Below, piece after piece: positions 1-11,141 of a stretch of DNA of 64,000 bases. The stretch is from Ypsolopha sequella. Lineage: Eukaryota; Arthropoda; Insecta; Lepidoptera; Ypsolophidae. A program made the position numbers and the translations under genes. The stretch spans positions 14,880,001-14,944,000 of the forward strand of contig OW204012.1 of assembly GCA_934047225.1 (NCBI GenBank), given 5' to 3'. The notes under the pieces are model-generated. The model was given only the letters and a program-made list of their open reading frames with translations, was not told the DNA's origin and ran no database searches. Within the stretch, counting starts at the first letter, position 1, and each line of letters starts with the position of its first letter.

Positions 1-589
1 CAATAATCTTGGTAAAATTGACCCTTAACCGCAGAGAGTTGACTGTAGGAGTAACAATAATCTTGGTAAAATTGACCCTTAACCGCAGAGAGTTGACTGT
101 AGGAGTAACAATAATCTTGGTAAAATTGACCCTTAACCGCAGAGAGTTGACTGTAGGAGTAACAATAATCTTGGTAAAATTGACCCTTAACCGCAGAGAG
201 TTGACTGTAGGAGTAACAATAATCTTGGTAAAATTGACCCTTAACCGCAGAGAGTTGACTGTAGGAGTAACAATAATCTTGGTAAAATTGACCCTTAACC
301 GCAGAGAGTTGACTGTAGGAGTAACAATAATCTTGGTAAAATTGACCCTTAACCGCAGAGAGTTGACTGTAGGAGTAACAATAATCTTGGTAAAATTGAC
401 CCTTAACCGCAGAGAGTTGACTGTAGGAGTAACAATAATCTTGGTAAAATTGACCCTTAACCGCAGAGAGTTGACTGTAGGAGTAACAATAATCTTGGTA
501 AAATTGACCCTTAACCGCAGAGAGTTGACTGTAGGAGTAACAATAATCTTGGTAAAATTGACCCTTAACCGCAGAGAGTTGACTGTAGG
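1..589. repeat. 54-bp minisatellite array, left part
   Basis: Head-to-tail copies of a 54-bp unit that begins CAATAATCTTGGTAAAATTG, about 10.9 copies, all identical by eye. The array runs off the left edge of the window and stops at unit position 49, exactly where the BEL/Pao element begins. It resumes at unit position 50 at 7039. Because 54 is a multiple of 3, one frame stays open and spells an 18-residue repeat; that frame is a by-product of the period and not evidence of a gene. Confidence 0.97.
585..589. repeat. Left target-site duplication of the BEL/Pao element
   Basis: GTAGG, unit positions 45-49 of the minisatellite, directly abuts the TG of the left LTR. The same five bases follow the right LTR at 7034-7038. 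A 5-bp duplication fits BEL/Pao integrases. Confidence 0.93.
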
Positions 590-812
590 TGTTTGGGATA
601 TTCTCTTCAATAATGCAAGATGTAAATTTACTATACTTTGACTTTAATGATCGATAATTACAATAAATATAATTAGTACAAGCGCCTGCGTGGCGGTGAC
701 GAGATGATGGTTCGCAATAATGACGGTCGGTTCTCGCGTCTATCGTCGAGGCTGAAATCCGGTCCGGGGCGGGGGGGGGGCAACCGTAGCTATGATGGTA
801 GGATTCTCAACA
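590..812 (-). repeat. 3' LTR of the BEL/Pao element
   Basis: 223 bp, the same length as its partner at 6811-7033 and with no mismatch that I could find. In element direction it starts TGTTGAGAATCC and ends ATATCCCAAACA. It includes a run of ten C (ten G on the plus strand at 771-780), a length-unstable tract that is nevertheless equal in the two LTRs. Confidence 0.96.
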
Positions 813-824
813 TGCCCCGCGGCG
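813..824 (-). promoter_or_regulatory. Candidate polypurine tract before the 3' LTR
   Basis: In element direction the bases next to the 3' LTR read CGCCGCGGGGCA, with a G-rich core GCGGGGCA touching the LTR's TG. A purine tract here primes plus-strand DNA synthesis in LTR elements. It is short and not purely purine, so the call rests mainly on position. Confidence 0.5.
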
Positions 825-847
825 TTGAAAGGCTTGTCTTTCAACTC

Positions 848-3800
848 TTAATTACTCATTGGTAGTGGACAAATCTTGTTAAAGGCTCGCCTGGTAATTC
901 CTTTGACGGTTTGCACATCTGCAACCCTGCTTATCCCATCCGATCCTGGATATGTTTTAATGATTCTCCCGAGAGACCACCTCATAGGCGGGAGTGAGTC
1001 TTCTTTGAGCAGGACTAATGTTCCCTCTGGAAGGCTTCCCTTTGAAGTGCGCCATTTGGTCCGTTGTTGTAGCTCGGCGACATATTCCTTGTGCCATCTT
1101 GACCAAAAGTGCTGTCGTAGCTGTTCTAGTCTTGCAAAGCGTGTCAGCCGGTTAGGATTGTCGTTGACAAGTGTAGGCGTTGGCAAAGCGGTTAGAGGTC
1201 GTCCCACCAAAAAATGTCCTGGGGTTAAAGACGTCAGGTCATGTGGGTCAGTCGATAAAGGTGTCAGGGGTCGCGAATTTAAGACTGCCTCAATCTGTAC
1301 GAGGACAGTATAAAGATCTTCGAAAACTAGATGGGCATTTCCTAACACTCTATGAAGATGCTTTTTGACGGATTTAACGCCAGCTTCCCAGAGGCCACCC
1401 ATGTGAGCAGCGTAAGCCGGAATGAATTTAAAGTCGATACCTTCTTCGGACATATCGTTAGATAAAGAGTTATTGTTAGACTCTAGAAACTTGTTTAATT
1501 CATTTCGCCCACCGACAAATTGGGTTCCGTTATCAGTACAAATCAATTTAGGCTTGGAACGTCGTGCTATAAAGCGTCGTAATGTAGAAATGAAAGATTC
1601 TTTAGTAAGATCGCTTACAAGTTCGAGATGAATGGCTTTAGTCGTGAAACAAACGAATATTGCGATGTATACTTTTTCTGTTTTACTACCACGACCTCTC
1701 TTATTTAAGGCTAATACAGGACCGGCGTAATCAATTCCTGTTGTTTCAAATGGGTATCCCGGTTTAAGGCGATGTTCAGGTAGATTACCCATAATTGGTT
1801 GGACTGGTTGAGCTTTGTAACGAAAGCAACGAAGACACGTGTGTACAACTTTTTTGGCTAAATTTCGACCACCTAGTGGCCACAATTGTTCCCTAACGGA
1901 GGATAAAAGCAATTGTGGTCCGGCATGTAACAAACGCGCGTGTTCGTATTCAAAAAACAACTTTGTCAAAATATGTTTCGCCGAAAGCAGGATGGGATGT
2001 TTCTTTTGAAAACTAAAGTCCCCGTTCCTAATTCGACCTCCTACTCTCATAAGGCCATTAGCATCGATGAATGGACTTAAAGACATTAATCGATTTTTGG
2101 ATGAGAGCTGTTTGCCGTTCGTCAATGTTTCGAATTCTTCAAAAGATTCCTTTTGAGCGAGTCTAAATAATGCATTCAATGAGTTTTCATGTTCTGTTTG
2201 AGTGAAGGGTCCAAAATTTCTGCAATACTTGTGAATTCTGCAATTTGATATAAATCTTAAAACATATATCATTACCCGTTTTAATTTTGCCAATTTTGAA
2301 AAACGTTCGAAGTCAAAACCAGGAATTTTACCAGAAGAAGCAACGCAAGCAACAACTTGGGCTTCATCAAAAGTTTTATTAGGCCACATATTTTCAGGCT
2401 CTAACAAGAATTTTGGACCGTTCCACCACATCTCTAACTTCTCAGTTTGTGTGCAACTGATACCCCTACTCAATAAGTCTGCGGGGTTGTAGGCAGTAGG
2501 GACATGTCGCCATTTATAATGTTTAGTCATGTCAAGAATGTCTGAAACTCTGTTTTTAACGAATGGCTTTAATTTATTCGGGTGCGTTTTCAGCCAGCTG
2601 AGAACCACAGATGAATCCGACCAAAGGAAACAGTCCTTTACGAGCAATCGAGTTCCTTCAAGTACCTTCTTGAGTAGCTTTGCAGCCACCGAAGCGCCAC
2701 ATAGCTCAAGGCGTGGAATGGTAACTGCTTTAATTGGCGTAACTCGTGTTTTCGAGCAAAGTAAATGAACTTTGACTTGTCCGCTGCCATCAACAGACCG
2801 TACAAAGACACACGCTCCATAGGCGTCCTTGGAAGCGTCACTGAAGGCATGGAATTGTATGTCGACTGAACTGTCACATGCGACATATCTGGGTATGCGA
2901 ATAGCATTAAGGCGCTGTAGCTCAGACATGAAGCTTGACCAAGATTCAACGACATCTTGTGGCACTGGATCATCCCATTGTAACTTGTGAAGCCAGAGTT
3001 TCTGAAGAATAATTTTACCAGATATTATAAAAATGCTCAGGAGACCTAACGGGTCAAAGACCTGAGAAATCGTTGATAAAATTTCTCGTTTTGTGACTTT
3101 GGCGTCACTTTTATCAGATTTAATAACAAAGTGTAATTCGTCTACCGAAGGTGACCACTTAAGCCCTAATGTGCTGGACTGATCATGTTCACTTAAGTCA
3201 ACGGTAGGAGTAGTATCAATGTTAGATTCTACTTTGTCATTGGCAATTGGTAAATTTGACCTAAACTTTCGTAGATTGAAGCAGCCATGAGACAGAACTT
3301 GTATGACACACGAGCGGATCTGCATCAAACCTTCAGCTGTGTCATGACCCGTAAGCAAATCGTCTACGTAAAAGTCTTCCGTAATAATTTTACGGATTTT
3401 AGGATCGTTACATTCATCGGCTAACTGCTTCAGGCAACGAACTGCCAGAAAAGGAGCAGAAGCAGTTCCATAGGTAACGGTGTTCAGCATGTAGGACTTT
3501 AACGGCTTAGACGGATCATTACGCCAGATTATTTGCTGCAGGTGTCGCTGGTCTTCATGCACAAGAACTTGGCGATACATCTTTTCGATATCTCCTGCCA
3601 TCACGAAACGATATTGCCTGAATCGCAGAAGAATCGAAAAAAGATCGCTTTGTATCGTCGGGCCTACCATTTGCAGTTGATTATATGATATCCCGGAACT
3701 ACTCGTCGCACTGGCATTAAAGACCGCGCGGAGTTTCGTAGTGCTGCTCTGTTCACGCAACACTCCATGATGAGGCATAAAGTATGAATTTACAGGAGGG

Positions 3801-5992
3801 TTGTCTATGTCACTCTCTGTCATGTGACCGAGATTTTCGTACTCAGCCATGAAATCAGTGTACATAGCCCTAAGTTGGGGTTGGTTTTGTAGTCTTCTTT
3901 CTAATGACAAGAAGCATTGTTTGGCACGACTAAAAGATTCTCCTAGCTCTGTCTCTTTCCGTTTTAAAGGGATAGCGACAGAAAATCTTCCGTCTTCTTT
4001 ACGTCTAAAGTTCGTAATGAAATTATACTCGCATGACTTTTCTTCTTCGGAATATATTTGTTTCAAATCAGTCGAGTCTGGTATTTCTTCTAAAGTCCAG
4101 AACTTCGATAGCTGATCTTGAATGTCGTCGAACTTAGAAAAGTTGCACTTAATGTTATTCGCATTGCTAGGAACGCCAGTGGGTCCGGATACGATAAAGC
4201 CGAACACCGTTTCTTGTAAAACTGGACAGTTTTTGCCTAGCCGTAATTGATTGTTGCAGATAAGGTCCCAGAATATGTCTGCGCCAAGTAGCAAATCTAT
4301 GCTTGACGGATTAAAGAATTCAGGGTCTGCCAACTGTATATGTGGAGGTATGTTAAGTGTTCCTGCATTAAAGACTTCATTTGTAGAATGAGTTATGCTT
4401 GGCAACACCAATAATGAAACATTGATTTTAAATTTGTTGTTAGTGGACTGTATAGTTGCATTGCATTGTTGATTCACTAACGAGACTGAATTATTGATTC
4501 CTGCGACAGAAAAGTTAGTGTTCTTAGATTTTAGACCCAATAAAGATAGAAGAGACGCTGTCATAAATGATGCTTGGCTTCCACAATCTAGAATTGCCTT
4601 TACTTCATGAGGTCTGTTGTTAACGTCTAAAATCTGTACCATAGCAGTCGCAAGAAGAACCTGACCACACTGCTTGCTAACGGACAGTGCGGTGGTTGTA
4701 AGTGGTTCAGTCTGATTTAATATTTGCTCTCTATGTAGTAAACTATTATGTTTATATTTACAAATTCTGCAAGGGCCTAGCCTACAATATTGAGCGACGT
4801 GACCTGTTCGCAGGCAGTTGTTGCACAACCTCAAGTTTTTAACGCATTGGTCTCGGTCGTCTAAACTCATCTCCTGGAATTGTTCGCATCTATATATTGG
4901 ATGGTCTTTTTTGCAGAGTAAACAGCTAAACGTTCGAGCACTTAGTTGAGTAGTGGCGGCTAGCCCTTTAACATTGCGTTGCGGTTCAGTACGTTTCAAC
5001 CGCGGTTCGATTTTGTTTGTAATTGTGTGTGTGTTTGAACTACTAAGTTCCATCGTCTCCAAAAAATCAGCCCTCTTTTGAATAAACTTTTTTAATGTTG
5101 CTAATGTTATTGTTCCATTCTCATGTCTCCCTTTCTCTTCTTCCCATTCCCGCAAGGTACGGTCATCAAATTTCGAAACTATTATGTATATTATTAATGT
5201 GTCCCAACCATCAGTAGATTCGCCAAGAGTCTTTAAAGAGCGCAAATTTTTATTATATGCGTCATAAATTCTGCGCAACGACTCAGACGATTCTCTTTTG
5301 ATCGGTTCTTCTTCAAAAAGAGCCTTAACATGAGTTTGTATCAAAAGTCGTGAATTATCAAAACGTTCGCATAAACTGTTCCACGCTGCAGAGTAATTCG
5401 CAGCACAAAACTCATAAGCTCTAATAATCTCAGCCGGGACGCCAAACAGGTTATCCCTGAGATAATGAAACTTTTGAATCGTGCTTATCGACGAATCACT
5501 GTGAATCAGAGATATATATGTATCGCGGAATTCCAACCAGGTCCCATATTCCCCACTATATTTTGGTACATGAATGGTAGGTAACTTTGAACCGCGTGTT
5601 TTTTTACTCGAATGTTTCACCATTTCATTATCGTTATCACTTGCAGACGAGAAGGATCCTGATGCAACTGATGAGTCTGCTTTAATTTTAGTCTGACATT
5701 TTATCGAAATATAAATATCTTTTCCTTTAGCCATTGCTGAAAACAGCTGATTTTCAAATTCCAATCTTTGTACATTTTGATCCTCATCGTTTGAAAGCAA
5801 TTCTATTTTGCTTTGAACTTCATCAAACTGAGCAAAAAGCAAATCTATTTTCGATAAACGCAACTTTAATTCGATTGCTTGAGCTTGAGTACAACTTTCA
5901 ATTTGTTTTAATGTTTCCAAATATTTCTCAAAACGTGTAAGCGAACCCTTTAAAGCACCTCTTTTTACTTTTAATTCATTTAATTGAGACAT
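848..5992 (-). CDS. BEL/Pao gag-pol polyprotein, intact
   Basis: A 1714-residue frame with no break, starting at ATG 5990-5992. Domains in order: N-terminal coiled-coil-like gag region, then the DUF1759 gag domain from about residue 140 (PKYSGEYGTWLEF); cysteine-rich knuckles from about 354 (CLLCKKDHPIYRC, CNNCLRTGHVAQYC); an aspartic protease with D-C-G-S at about 467, an unusual Cys where Ser or Thr is common; reverse transcriptase from about 736, with VMAGDIEKMYRQV and the catalytic YVDD near 874; the Pao-type RNase H region with FSDASKDAYG near 1048; and an integrase with an H2C2 zinc region around 1340-1395. The integrase D,D,E lies at GIDYAGP (about 1419), CTDNGTQF (about 1483) and GGLWEAG (about 1532), followed by a DUF5641-like tail. 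It would make all proteins for virus-like-particle assembly, cDNA synthesis and integration. Gag and pol share one frame, as is common in BEL/Pao. Confidence 0.97.
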   Translation of the reverse strand: MSQLNELKVKRGALKGSLTRFEKYLETLKQIESCTQAQAIELKLRLSKIDLLFAQFDEVQSKIELLSNDEDQNVQRLEFENQLFSAMAKGKDIYISIKCQTKIKADSSVASGSFSSASDNDNEMVKHSSKKTRGSKLPTIHVPKYSGEYGTWLEFRDTYISLIHSDSSISTIQKFHYLRDNLFGVPAEIIRAYEFCAANYSAAWNSLCERFDNSRLLIQTHVKALFEEEPIKRESSESLRRIYDAYNKNLRSLKTLGESTDGWDTLIIYIIVSKFDDRTLREWEEEKGRHENGTITLATLKKFIQKRADFLETMELSSSNTHTITNKIEPRLKRTEPQRNVKGLAATTQLSARTFSCLLCKKDHPIYRCEQFQEMSLDDRDQCVKNLRLCNNCLRTGHVAQYCRLGPCRICKYKHNSLLHREQILNQTEPLTTTALSVSKQCGQVLLATAMVQILDVNNRPHEVKAILDCGSQASFMTASLLSLLGLKSKNTNFSVAGINNSVSLVNQQCNATIQSTNNKFKINVSLLVLPSITHSTNEVFNAGTLNIPPHIQLADPEFFNPSSIDLLLGADIFWDLICNNQLRLGKNCPVLQETVFGFIVSGPTGVPSNANNIKCNFSKFDDIQDQLSKFWTLEEIPDSTDLKQIYSEEEKSCEYNFITNFRRKEDGRFSVAIPLKRKETELGESFSRAKQCFLSLERRLQNQPQLRAMYTDFMAEYENLGHMTESDIDNPPVNSYFMPHHGVLREQSSTTKLRAVFNASATSSSGISYNQLQMVGPTIQSDLFSILLRFRQYRFVMAGDIEKMYRQVLVHEDQRHLQQIIWRNDPSKPLKSYMLNTVTYGTASAPFLAVRCLKQLADECNDPKIRKIITEDFYVDDLLTGHDTAEGLMQIRSCVIQVLSHGCFNLRKFRSNLPIANDKVESNIDTTPTVDLSEHDQSSTLGLKWSPSVDELHFVIKSDKSDAKVTKREILSTISQVFDPLGLLSIFIISGKIILQKLWLHKLQWDDPVPQDVVESWSSFMSELQRLNAIRIPRYVACDSSVDIQFHAFSDASKDAYGACVFVRSVDGSGQVKVHLLCSKTRVTPIKAVTIPRLELCGASVAAKLLKKVLEGTRLLVKDCFLWSDSSVVLSWLKTHPNKLKPFVKNRVSDILDMTKHYKWRHVPTAYNPADLLSRGISCTQTEKLEMWWNGPKFLLEPENMWPNKTFDEAQVVACVASSGKIPGFDFERFSKLAKLKRVMIYVLRFISNCRIHKYCRNFGPFTQTEHENSLNALFRLAQKESFEEFETLTNGKQLSSKNRLMSLSPFIDANGLMRVGGRIRNGDFSFQKKHPILLSAKHILTKLFFEYEHARLLHAGPQLLLSSVREQLWPLGGRNLAKKVVHTCLRCFRYKAQPVQPIMGNLPEHRLKPGYPFETTGIDYAGPVLALNKRGRGSKTEKVYIAIFVCFTTKAIHLELVSDLTKESFISTLRRFIARRSKPKLICTDNGTQFVGGRNELNKFLESNNNSLSNDMSEEGIDFKFIPAYAAHMGGLWEAGVKSVKKHLHRVLGNAHLVFEDLYTVLVQIEAVLNSRPLTPLSTDPHDLTSLTPGHFLVGRPLTALPTPTLVNDNPNRLTRFARLEQLRQHFWSRWHKEYVAELQQRTKWRTSKGSLPEGTLVLLKEDSLPPMRWSLGRIIKTYPGSDGISRVADVQTVKGITRRAFNKICPLPMSN

Positions 5993-6810
5993 TATTTACC
6001 TCTTTAACACAATTTCCAAGAAAATTAAAACTGATAAAAACTGTTAACTTAAGAGCGTTATGGCCATATAACGACAACACTGCAACCTACGTTATTAAAA
6101 ATATATATTATTTTAATTATTATTCACTCACGTATTGTTTGCTTAGCAAACAATAGGAATTAAATTAAATGATTTATTTTAATTAATTAAGCAAAATTAA
6201 TATTTCCATATACAAATGAAAATAAAATGTTACTAAATTGAAAATAATGAATTTTTAATTGTATTATTTTAACACCAAATACTGTTTGATAAATAAAAAT
6301 TATTTTTTACTTTATAAATTTATTACGTTTCTTTCATTTGTCCGAAAAACTCTTAAGTAAAATAAAGTTACGAGTATATTTTTGGATATAACTATTCCTC
6401 GTAAAATATGATTATATAGATGTTTGTATTTTTAATTCAATTAATTAGTAATTCTTTCTACTAGTTTTTAATGATAACTGTATGAAATTAGACAAAATCC
6501 GTAGTTACGTGAATTAATTGTGAGAAGGTAACAATATGTAGGTAGATACGCACAGATGCTTACTCTAAAATTTAACTGCGTAGTTAACTCGACTAGAATG
6601 GAATATTTTACGATATTACTTGTGGTTTTATTGAATTAGGGGTACTGAAAGACTTTAACCCTATAGAACTGATATTCTGGAGGAATTCACTGCACACCAC
6701 TTGCCACTTGTTCACTTGTTCACTTGTATCCGTATTCGTAAAGATTTCGCTGGTTTTAGCAAACAATAATGCAATCCATAGGCGATGTCCGGTTCGTAGG
6801 CCCAAAATTA
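5993..6810 (-). other. 5' leader of the BEL/Pao element
   Basis: An 818-bp AT-rich stretch between the 5' LTR and the gag-pol ATG. Apart from the primer-site candidate at its LTR end I see no conserved feature. Frames inside it are short and unsupported. Confidence 0.8.
6789..6804 (-). promoter_or_regulatory. Candidate tRNA primer-binding site
   Basis: In element direction, six bases inside the 5' LTR, the sequence reads TGGGCCTACGAACCGG. It starts with TGG, the complement of a tRNA CCA end, and its complement contains GGTTCG as in a T-arm. The identity of the tRNA was not determined. Minus-strand DNA synthesis would start here. Confidence 0.5.
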
Positions 6811-7033
6811 TGTTTGGGATATTCTCTTCAATAATGCAAGATGTAAATTTACTATACTTTGACTTTAATGATCGATAATTACAATAAATATAATTAGTAC
6901 AAGCGCCTGCGTGGCGGTGACGAGATGATGGTTCGCAATAATGACGGTCGGTTCTCGCGTCTATCGTCGAGGCTGAAATCCGGTCCGGGGCGGGGGGGGG
7001 GCAACCGTAGCTATGATGGTAGGATTCTCAACA
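6811..7033 (-). repeat. 5' LTR of the BEL/Pao element
   Basis: 223 bp, matching the copy at 590-812 throughout as far as I can read, including the ten-base G/C homopolymer. It should carry the promoter and transcription start, but I could not pin a TATA box. Confidence 0.96.
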
Positions 7034-10000
7034 GTAGGAGTAACAATAATCTTGGTAAAATTGACCCTTAACCGCAGAGAGTTGACTGTAGGAGTAACAA
7101 TAATCTTGGTAAAATTGACCCTTAACCGCAGAGAGTTGACTGTAGGAGTAACAATAATCTTGGTAAAATTGACCCTTAACCGCAGAGAGTTGACTGTAGG
7201 AGTAACAATAATCTTGGTAAAATTGACCCTTAACCGCAGAGAGTTGACTGTAGGAGTAACAATAATCTTGGTAAAATTGACCCTTAACCGCAGAGAGTTG
7301 ACTGTAGGAGTAACAATAATCTTGGTAAAATTGACCCTTAACCGCAGAGAGTTGACTGTAGGAGTAACAATAATCTTGGTAAAATTGACCCTTAACCGCA
7401 GAGAGTTGACTGTAGGAGTAACAATAATCTTGGTAAAATTGACCCTTAACCGCAGAGAGTTGACTGTAGGAGTAACAATAATCTTGGTAAAATTGACCCT
7501 TAACCGCAGAGAGTTGACTGTAGGAGTAACAATAATCTTGGTAAAATTGACCCTTAACCGCAGAGAGTTGACTGTAGGAGTAACAATAATCTTGGTAAAA
7601 TTGACCCTTAACCGCAGAGAGTTGACTGTAGGAGTAACAATAATCTTGGTAAAATTGACCCTTAACCGCAGAGAGTTGACTGTAGGAGTAACAATAATCT
7701 TGGTAAAATTGACCCTTAACCGCAGAGAGTTGACTGTAGGAGTAACAATAATCTTGGTAAAATTGACCCTTAACCGCAGAGAGTTGACTGTAGGAGTAAC
7801 AATAATCTTGGTAAAATTGACCCTTAACCGCAGAGAGTTGACTGTAGGAGTAACAATAATCTTGGTAAAATTGACCCTTAACCGCAGAGAGTTGACTGTA
7901 GGAGTAACAATAATCTTGGTAAAATTGACCCTTAACCGCAGAGAGTTGACTGTAGGAGTAACAATAATCTTGGTAAAATTGACCCTTAACCGCAGAGAGT
8001 TGACTGTAGGAGTAACAATAATCTTGGTAAAATTGACCCTTAACCGCAGAGAGTTGACTGTAGGAGTAACAATAATCTTGGTAAAATTGACCCTTAACCG
8101 CAGAGAGTTGACTGTAGGAGTAACAATAATCTTGGTAAAATTGACCCTTAACCGCAGAGAGTTGACTGTAGGAGTAACAATAATCTTGGTAAAATTGACC
8201 CTTAACCGCAGAGAGTTGACTGTAGGAGTAACAATAATCTTGGTAAAATTGACCCTTAACCGCAGAGAGTTGACTGTAGGAGTAACAATAATCTTGGTAA
8301 AATTGACCCTTAACCGCAGAGAGTTGACTGTAGGAGTAACAATAATCTTGGTAAAATTGACCCTTAACCGCAGAGAGTTGACTGTAGGAGTAACAATAAT
8401 CTTGGTAAAATTGACCCTTAACCGCAGAGAGTTGACTGTAGGAGTAACAATAATCTTGGTAAAATTGACCCTTAACCGCAGAGAGTTGACTGTAGGAGTA
8501 ACAATAATCTTGGTAAAATTGACCCTTAACCGCAGAGAGTTGACTGTAGGAGTAACAATAATCTTGGTAAAATTGACCCTTAACCGCAGAGAGTTGACTG
8601 TAGGAGTAACAATAATCTTGGTAAAATTGACCCTTAACCGCAGAGAGTTGACTGTAGGAGTAACAATAATCTTGGTAAAATTGACCCTTAACCGCAGAGA
8701 GTTGACTGTAGGAGTAACAATAATCTTGGTAAAATTGACCCTTAACCGCAGAGAGTTGACTGTAGGAGTAACAATAATCTTGGTAAAATTGACCCTTAAC
8801 CGCAGAGAGTTGACTGTAGGAGTAACAATAATCTTGGTAAAATTGACCCTTAACCGCAGAGAGTTGACTGTAGGAGTAACAATAATCTTGGTAAAATTGA
8901 CCCTTAACCGCAGAGAGTTGACTGTAGGAGTAACAATAATCTTGGTAAAATTGACCCTTAACCGCAGAGAGTTGACTGTAGGAGTAACAATAATCTTGGT
9001 AAAATTGACCCTTAACCGCAGAGAGTTGACTGTAGGAGTAACAATAATCTTGGTAAAATTGACCCTTAACCGCAGAGAGTTGACTGTAGGAGTAACAATA
9101 ATCTTGGTAAAATTGACCCTTAACCGCAGAGAGTTGACTGTAGGAGTAACAATAATCTTGGTAAAATTGACCCTTAACCGCAGAGAGTTGACTGTAGGAG
9201 TAACAATAATCTTGGTAAAATTGACCCTTAACCGCAGAGAGTTGACTGTAGGAGTAACAATAATCTTGGTAAAATTGACCCTTAACCGCAGAGAGTTGAC
9301 TGTAGGAGTAACAATAATCTTGGTAAAATTGACCCTTAACCGCAGAGAGTTGACTGTAGGAGTAACAATAATCTTGGTAAAATTGACCCTTAACCGCAGA
9401 GAGTTGACTGTAGGAGTAACAATAATCTTGGTAAAATTGACCCTTAACCGCAGAGAGTTGACTGTAGGAGTAACAATAATCTTGGTAAAATTGACCCTTA
9501 ACCGCAGAGAGTTGACTGTAGGAGTAACAATAATCTTGGTAAAATTGACCCTTAACCGCAGAGAGTTGACTGTAGGAGTAACAATAATCTTGGTAAAATT
9601 GACCCTTAACCGCAGAGAGTTGACTGTAGGAGTAACAATAATCTTGGTAAAATTGACCCTTAACCGCAGAGAGTTGACTGTAGGAGTAACAATAATCTTG
9701 GTAAAATTGACCCTTAACCGCAGAGAGTTGACTGTAGGAGTAACAATAATCTTGGTAAAATTGACCCTTAACCGCAGAGAGTTGACTGTAGGAGTAACAA
9801 TAATCTTGGTAAAATTGACCCTTAACCGCAGAGAGTTGACTGTAGGAGTAACAATAATCTTGGTAAAATTGACCCTTAACCGCAGAGAGTTGACTGTAGG
9901 AGTAACAATAATCTTGGTAAAATTGACCCTTAACCGCAGAGAGTTGACTGTAGGAGTAACAATAATCTTGGTAAAATTGACCCTTAACCGCAGAGAGTTG

Positions 10001-10680
10001 ACTGTAGGAGTAACAATAATCTTGGTAAAATTGACCCTTAACCGCAGAGAGTTGACTGTAGGAGTAACAATAATCTTGGTAAAATTGACCCTTAACCGCA
10101 GAGAGTTGACTGTAGGAGTAACAATAATCTTGGTAAAATTGACCCTTAACCGCAGAGAGTTGACTGTAGGAGTAACAATAATCTTGGTAAAATTGACCCT
10201 TAACCGCAGAGAGTTGACTGTAGGAGTAACAATAATCTTGGTAAAATTGACCCTTAACCGCAGAGAGTTGACTGTAGGAGTAACAATAATCTTGGTAAAA
10301 TTGACCCTTAACCGCAGAGAGTTGACTGTAGGAGTAACAATAATCTTGGTAAAATTGACCCTTAACCGCAGAGAGTTGACTGTAGGAGTAACAATAATCT
10401 TGGTAAAATTGACCCTTAACCGCAGAGAGTTGACTGTAGGAGTAACAATAATCTTGGTAAAATTGACCCTTAACCGCAGAGAGTTGACTGTAGGAGTAAC
10501 AATAATCTTGGTAAAATTGACCCTTAACCGCAGAGAGTTGACTGTAGGAGTAACAATAATCTTGGTAAAATTGACCCTTAACCGCAGAGAGTTGACTGTA
10601 GGAGTAACAATAATCTTGGTAAAATTGACCCTTAACCGCAGAGAGTTGACTGTAGGAGTAACAATAATCTTGGTAAAATT
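7034..10680. repeat. 54-bp minisatellite array, right part
   Basis: Begins with the GTAGG target duplication, continues in phase with the left block, and gives about 67.5 further units, all apparently identical. It ends abruptly at unit position 19 before unique AT-rich DNA. With the transposon removed the array is 4231 bp, 78 units plus 19 bases. The plus-strand frame across it is open for 1233 codons only because 54 is divisible by 3 and the unit has no stop in that frame. The lack of variation suggests very recent amplification, or an assembly that collapsed or expanded copies. Confidence 0.97.
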
Positions 10681-11141
10681 TTCGATAGGTGCAAACTACA
10701 CTTTAGTTTTCTAATTAAAACTGAATAAATAAAACGTAAAGTAACTCAAGTTACATAACTTGATTTAATAGTCAAGATTTCCGAGTCGTGACAATATAAT
10801 TCTGTAAGCAATCCCCCTTTTGTTGAAAGGAAGATCCTACATTTTCATTGCAAAGACAGTTAAGCGTTTTAAATGAAATTATGATACTTTTCTTTTGTAA
10901 TGTTCTTCTGTATGAAAAAGATAGGTAAGTACGAGAAAGACTCGCGCCCTAAGGTTCTGTGTAAAAAATTTGTATTTCACGTAAATATTTATTTATTTAG
11001 TTTATTCAGGAAATTAACAGCGATATATGTACTCTAAACAATATTTCAAAACTTAAACTAAGGCCAATAACAAATTTCCCCAACTGTAAAAAATAATAAT
11101 CAAAACTTAACTAATTCGTTAGTCCGAATTTAGACTACTCT
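10681..11141. other. AT-rich DNA, nothing recognised
   Basis: Right flank of the minisatellite. I see no frame, repeat or terminal motif that I can support. Confidence 0.5.

Larger units (their letters stand above)
590..7033 (-). mobile_element. Complete BEL/Pao LTR retrotransposon
   Basis: A 6444-bp element on the minus strand. Its order is 5' LTR (6811-7033), leader with candidate primer site, one gag-pol frame (5992 to 848), a short 3' spacer and 3' LTR (590-812). The LTRs are both 223 bp, begin TGTT and end AACA when read in the element's direction TGTTGAG to CCAAACA, and I found no difference between them. It is flanked by the 5-bp duplication GTAGG and interrupts one unit of a 54-bp minisatellite without loss of bases. 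Identical LTRs and an open gag-pol frame point to a recent insertion, possibly still active. No envelope-like frame is present. Family assignment comes from the domain order and the YVDD reverse transcriptase; a finer lineage would need a tree. Confidence 0.96.

Noticed and set aside
9..641. 210-codon plus-strand frame
   Set aside because: Same minisatellite by-product, running into the BEL/Pao LTR.
876..1313. Plus-strand frames opposite gag-pol (also 2529-2768, 3849-4115)
   Set aside because: Antisense shadows of the intact polyprotein, with no domain of their own.
6608..6805. 65-codon frame in the BEL/Pao leader as an extra gene
   Set aside because: It overlaps the candidate primer-binding site and has no recognisable domain.
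590..7033. Endogenous retrovirus with envelope
   Set aside because: No second long frame after integrase; only 35 bases separate the gag-pol stop from the 3' LTR.
7013..10714. 1233-codon plus-strand frame as a giant repetitive protein gene
   Set aside because: It is produced by a 54-bp period without a stop in that frame, starts inside the LTR and ends just after the array. No promoter, intron or non-repeat domain supports it.
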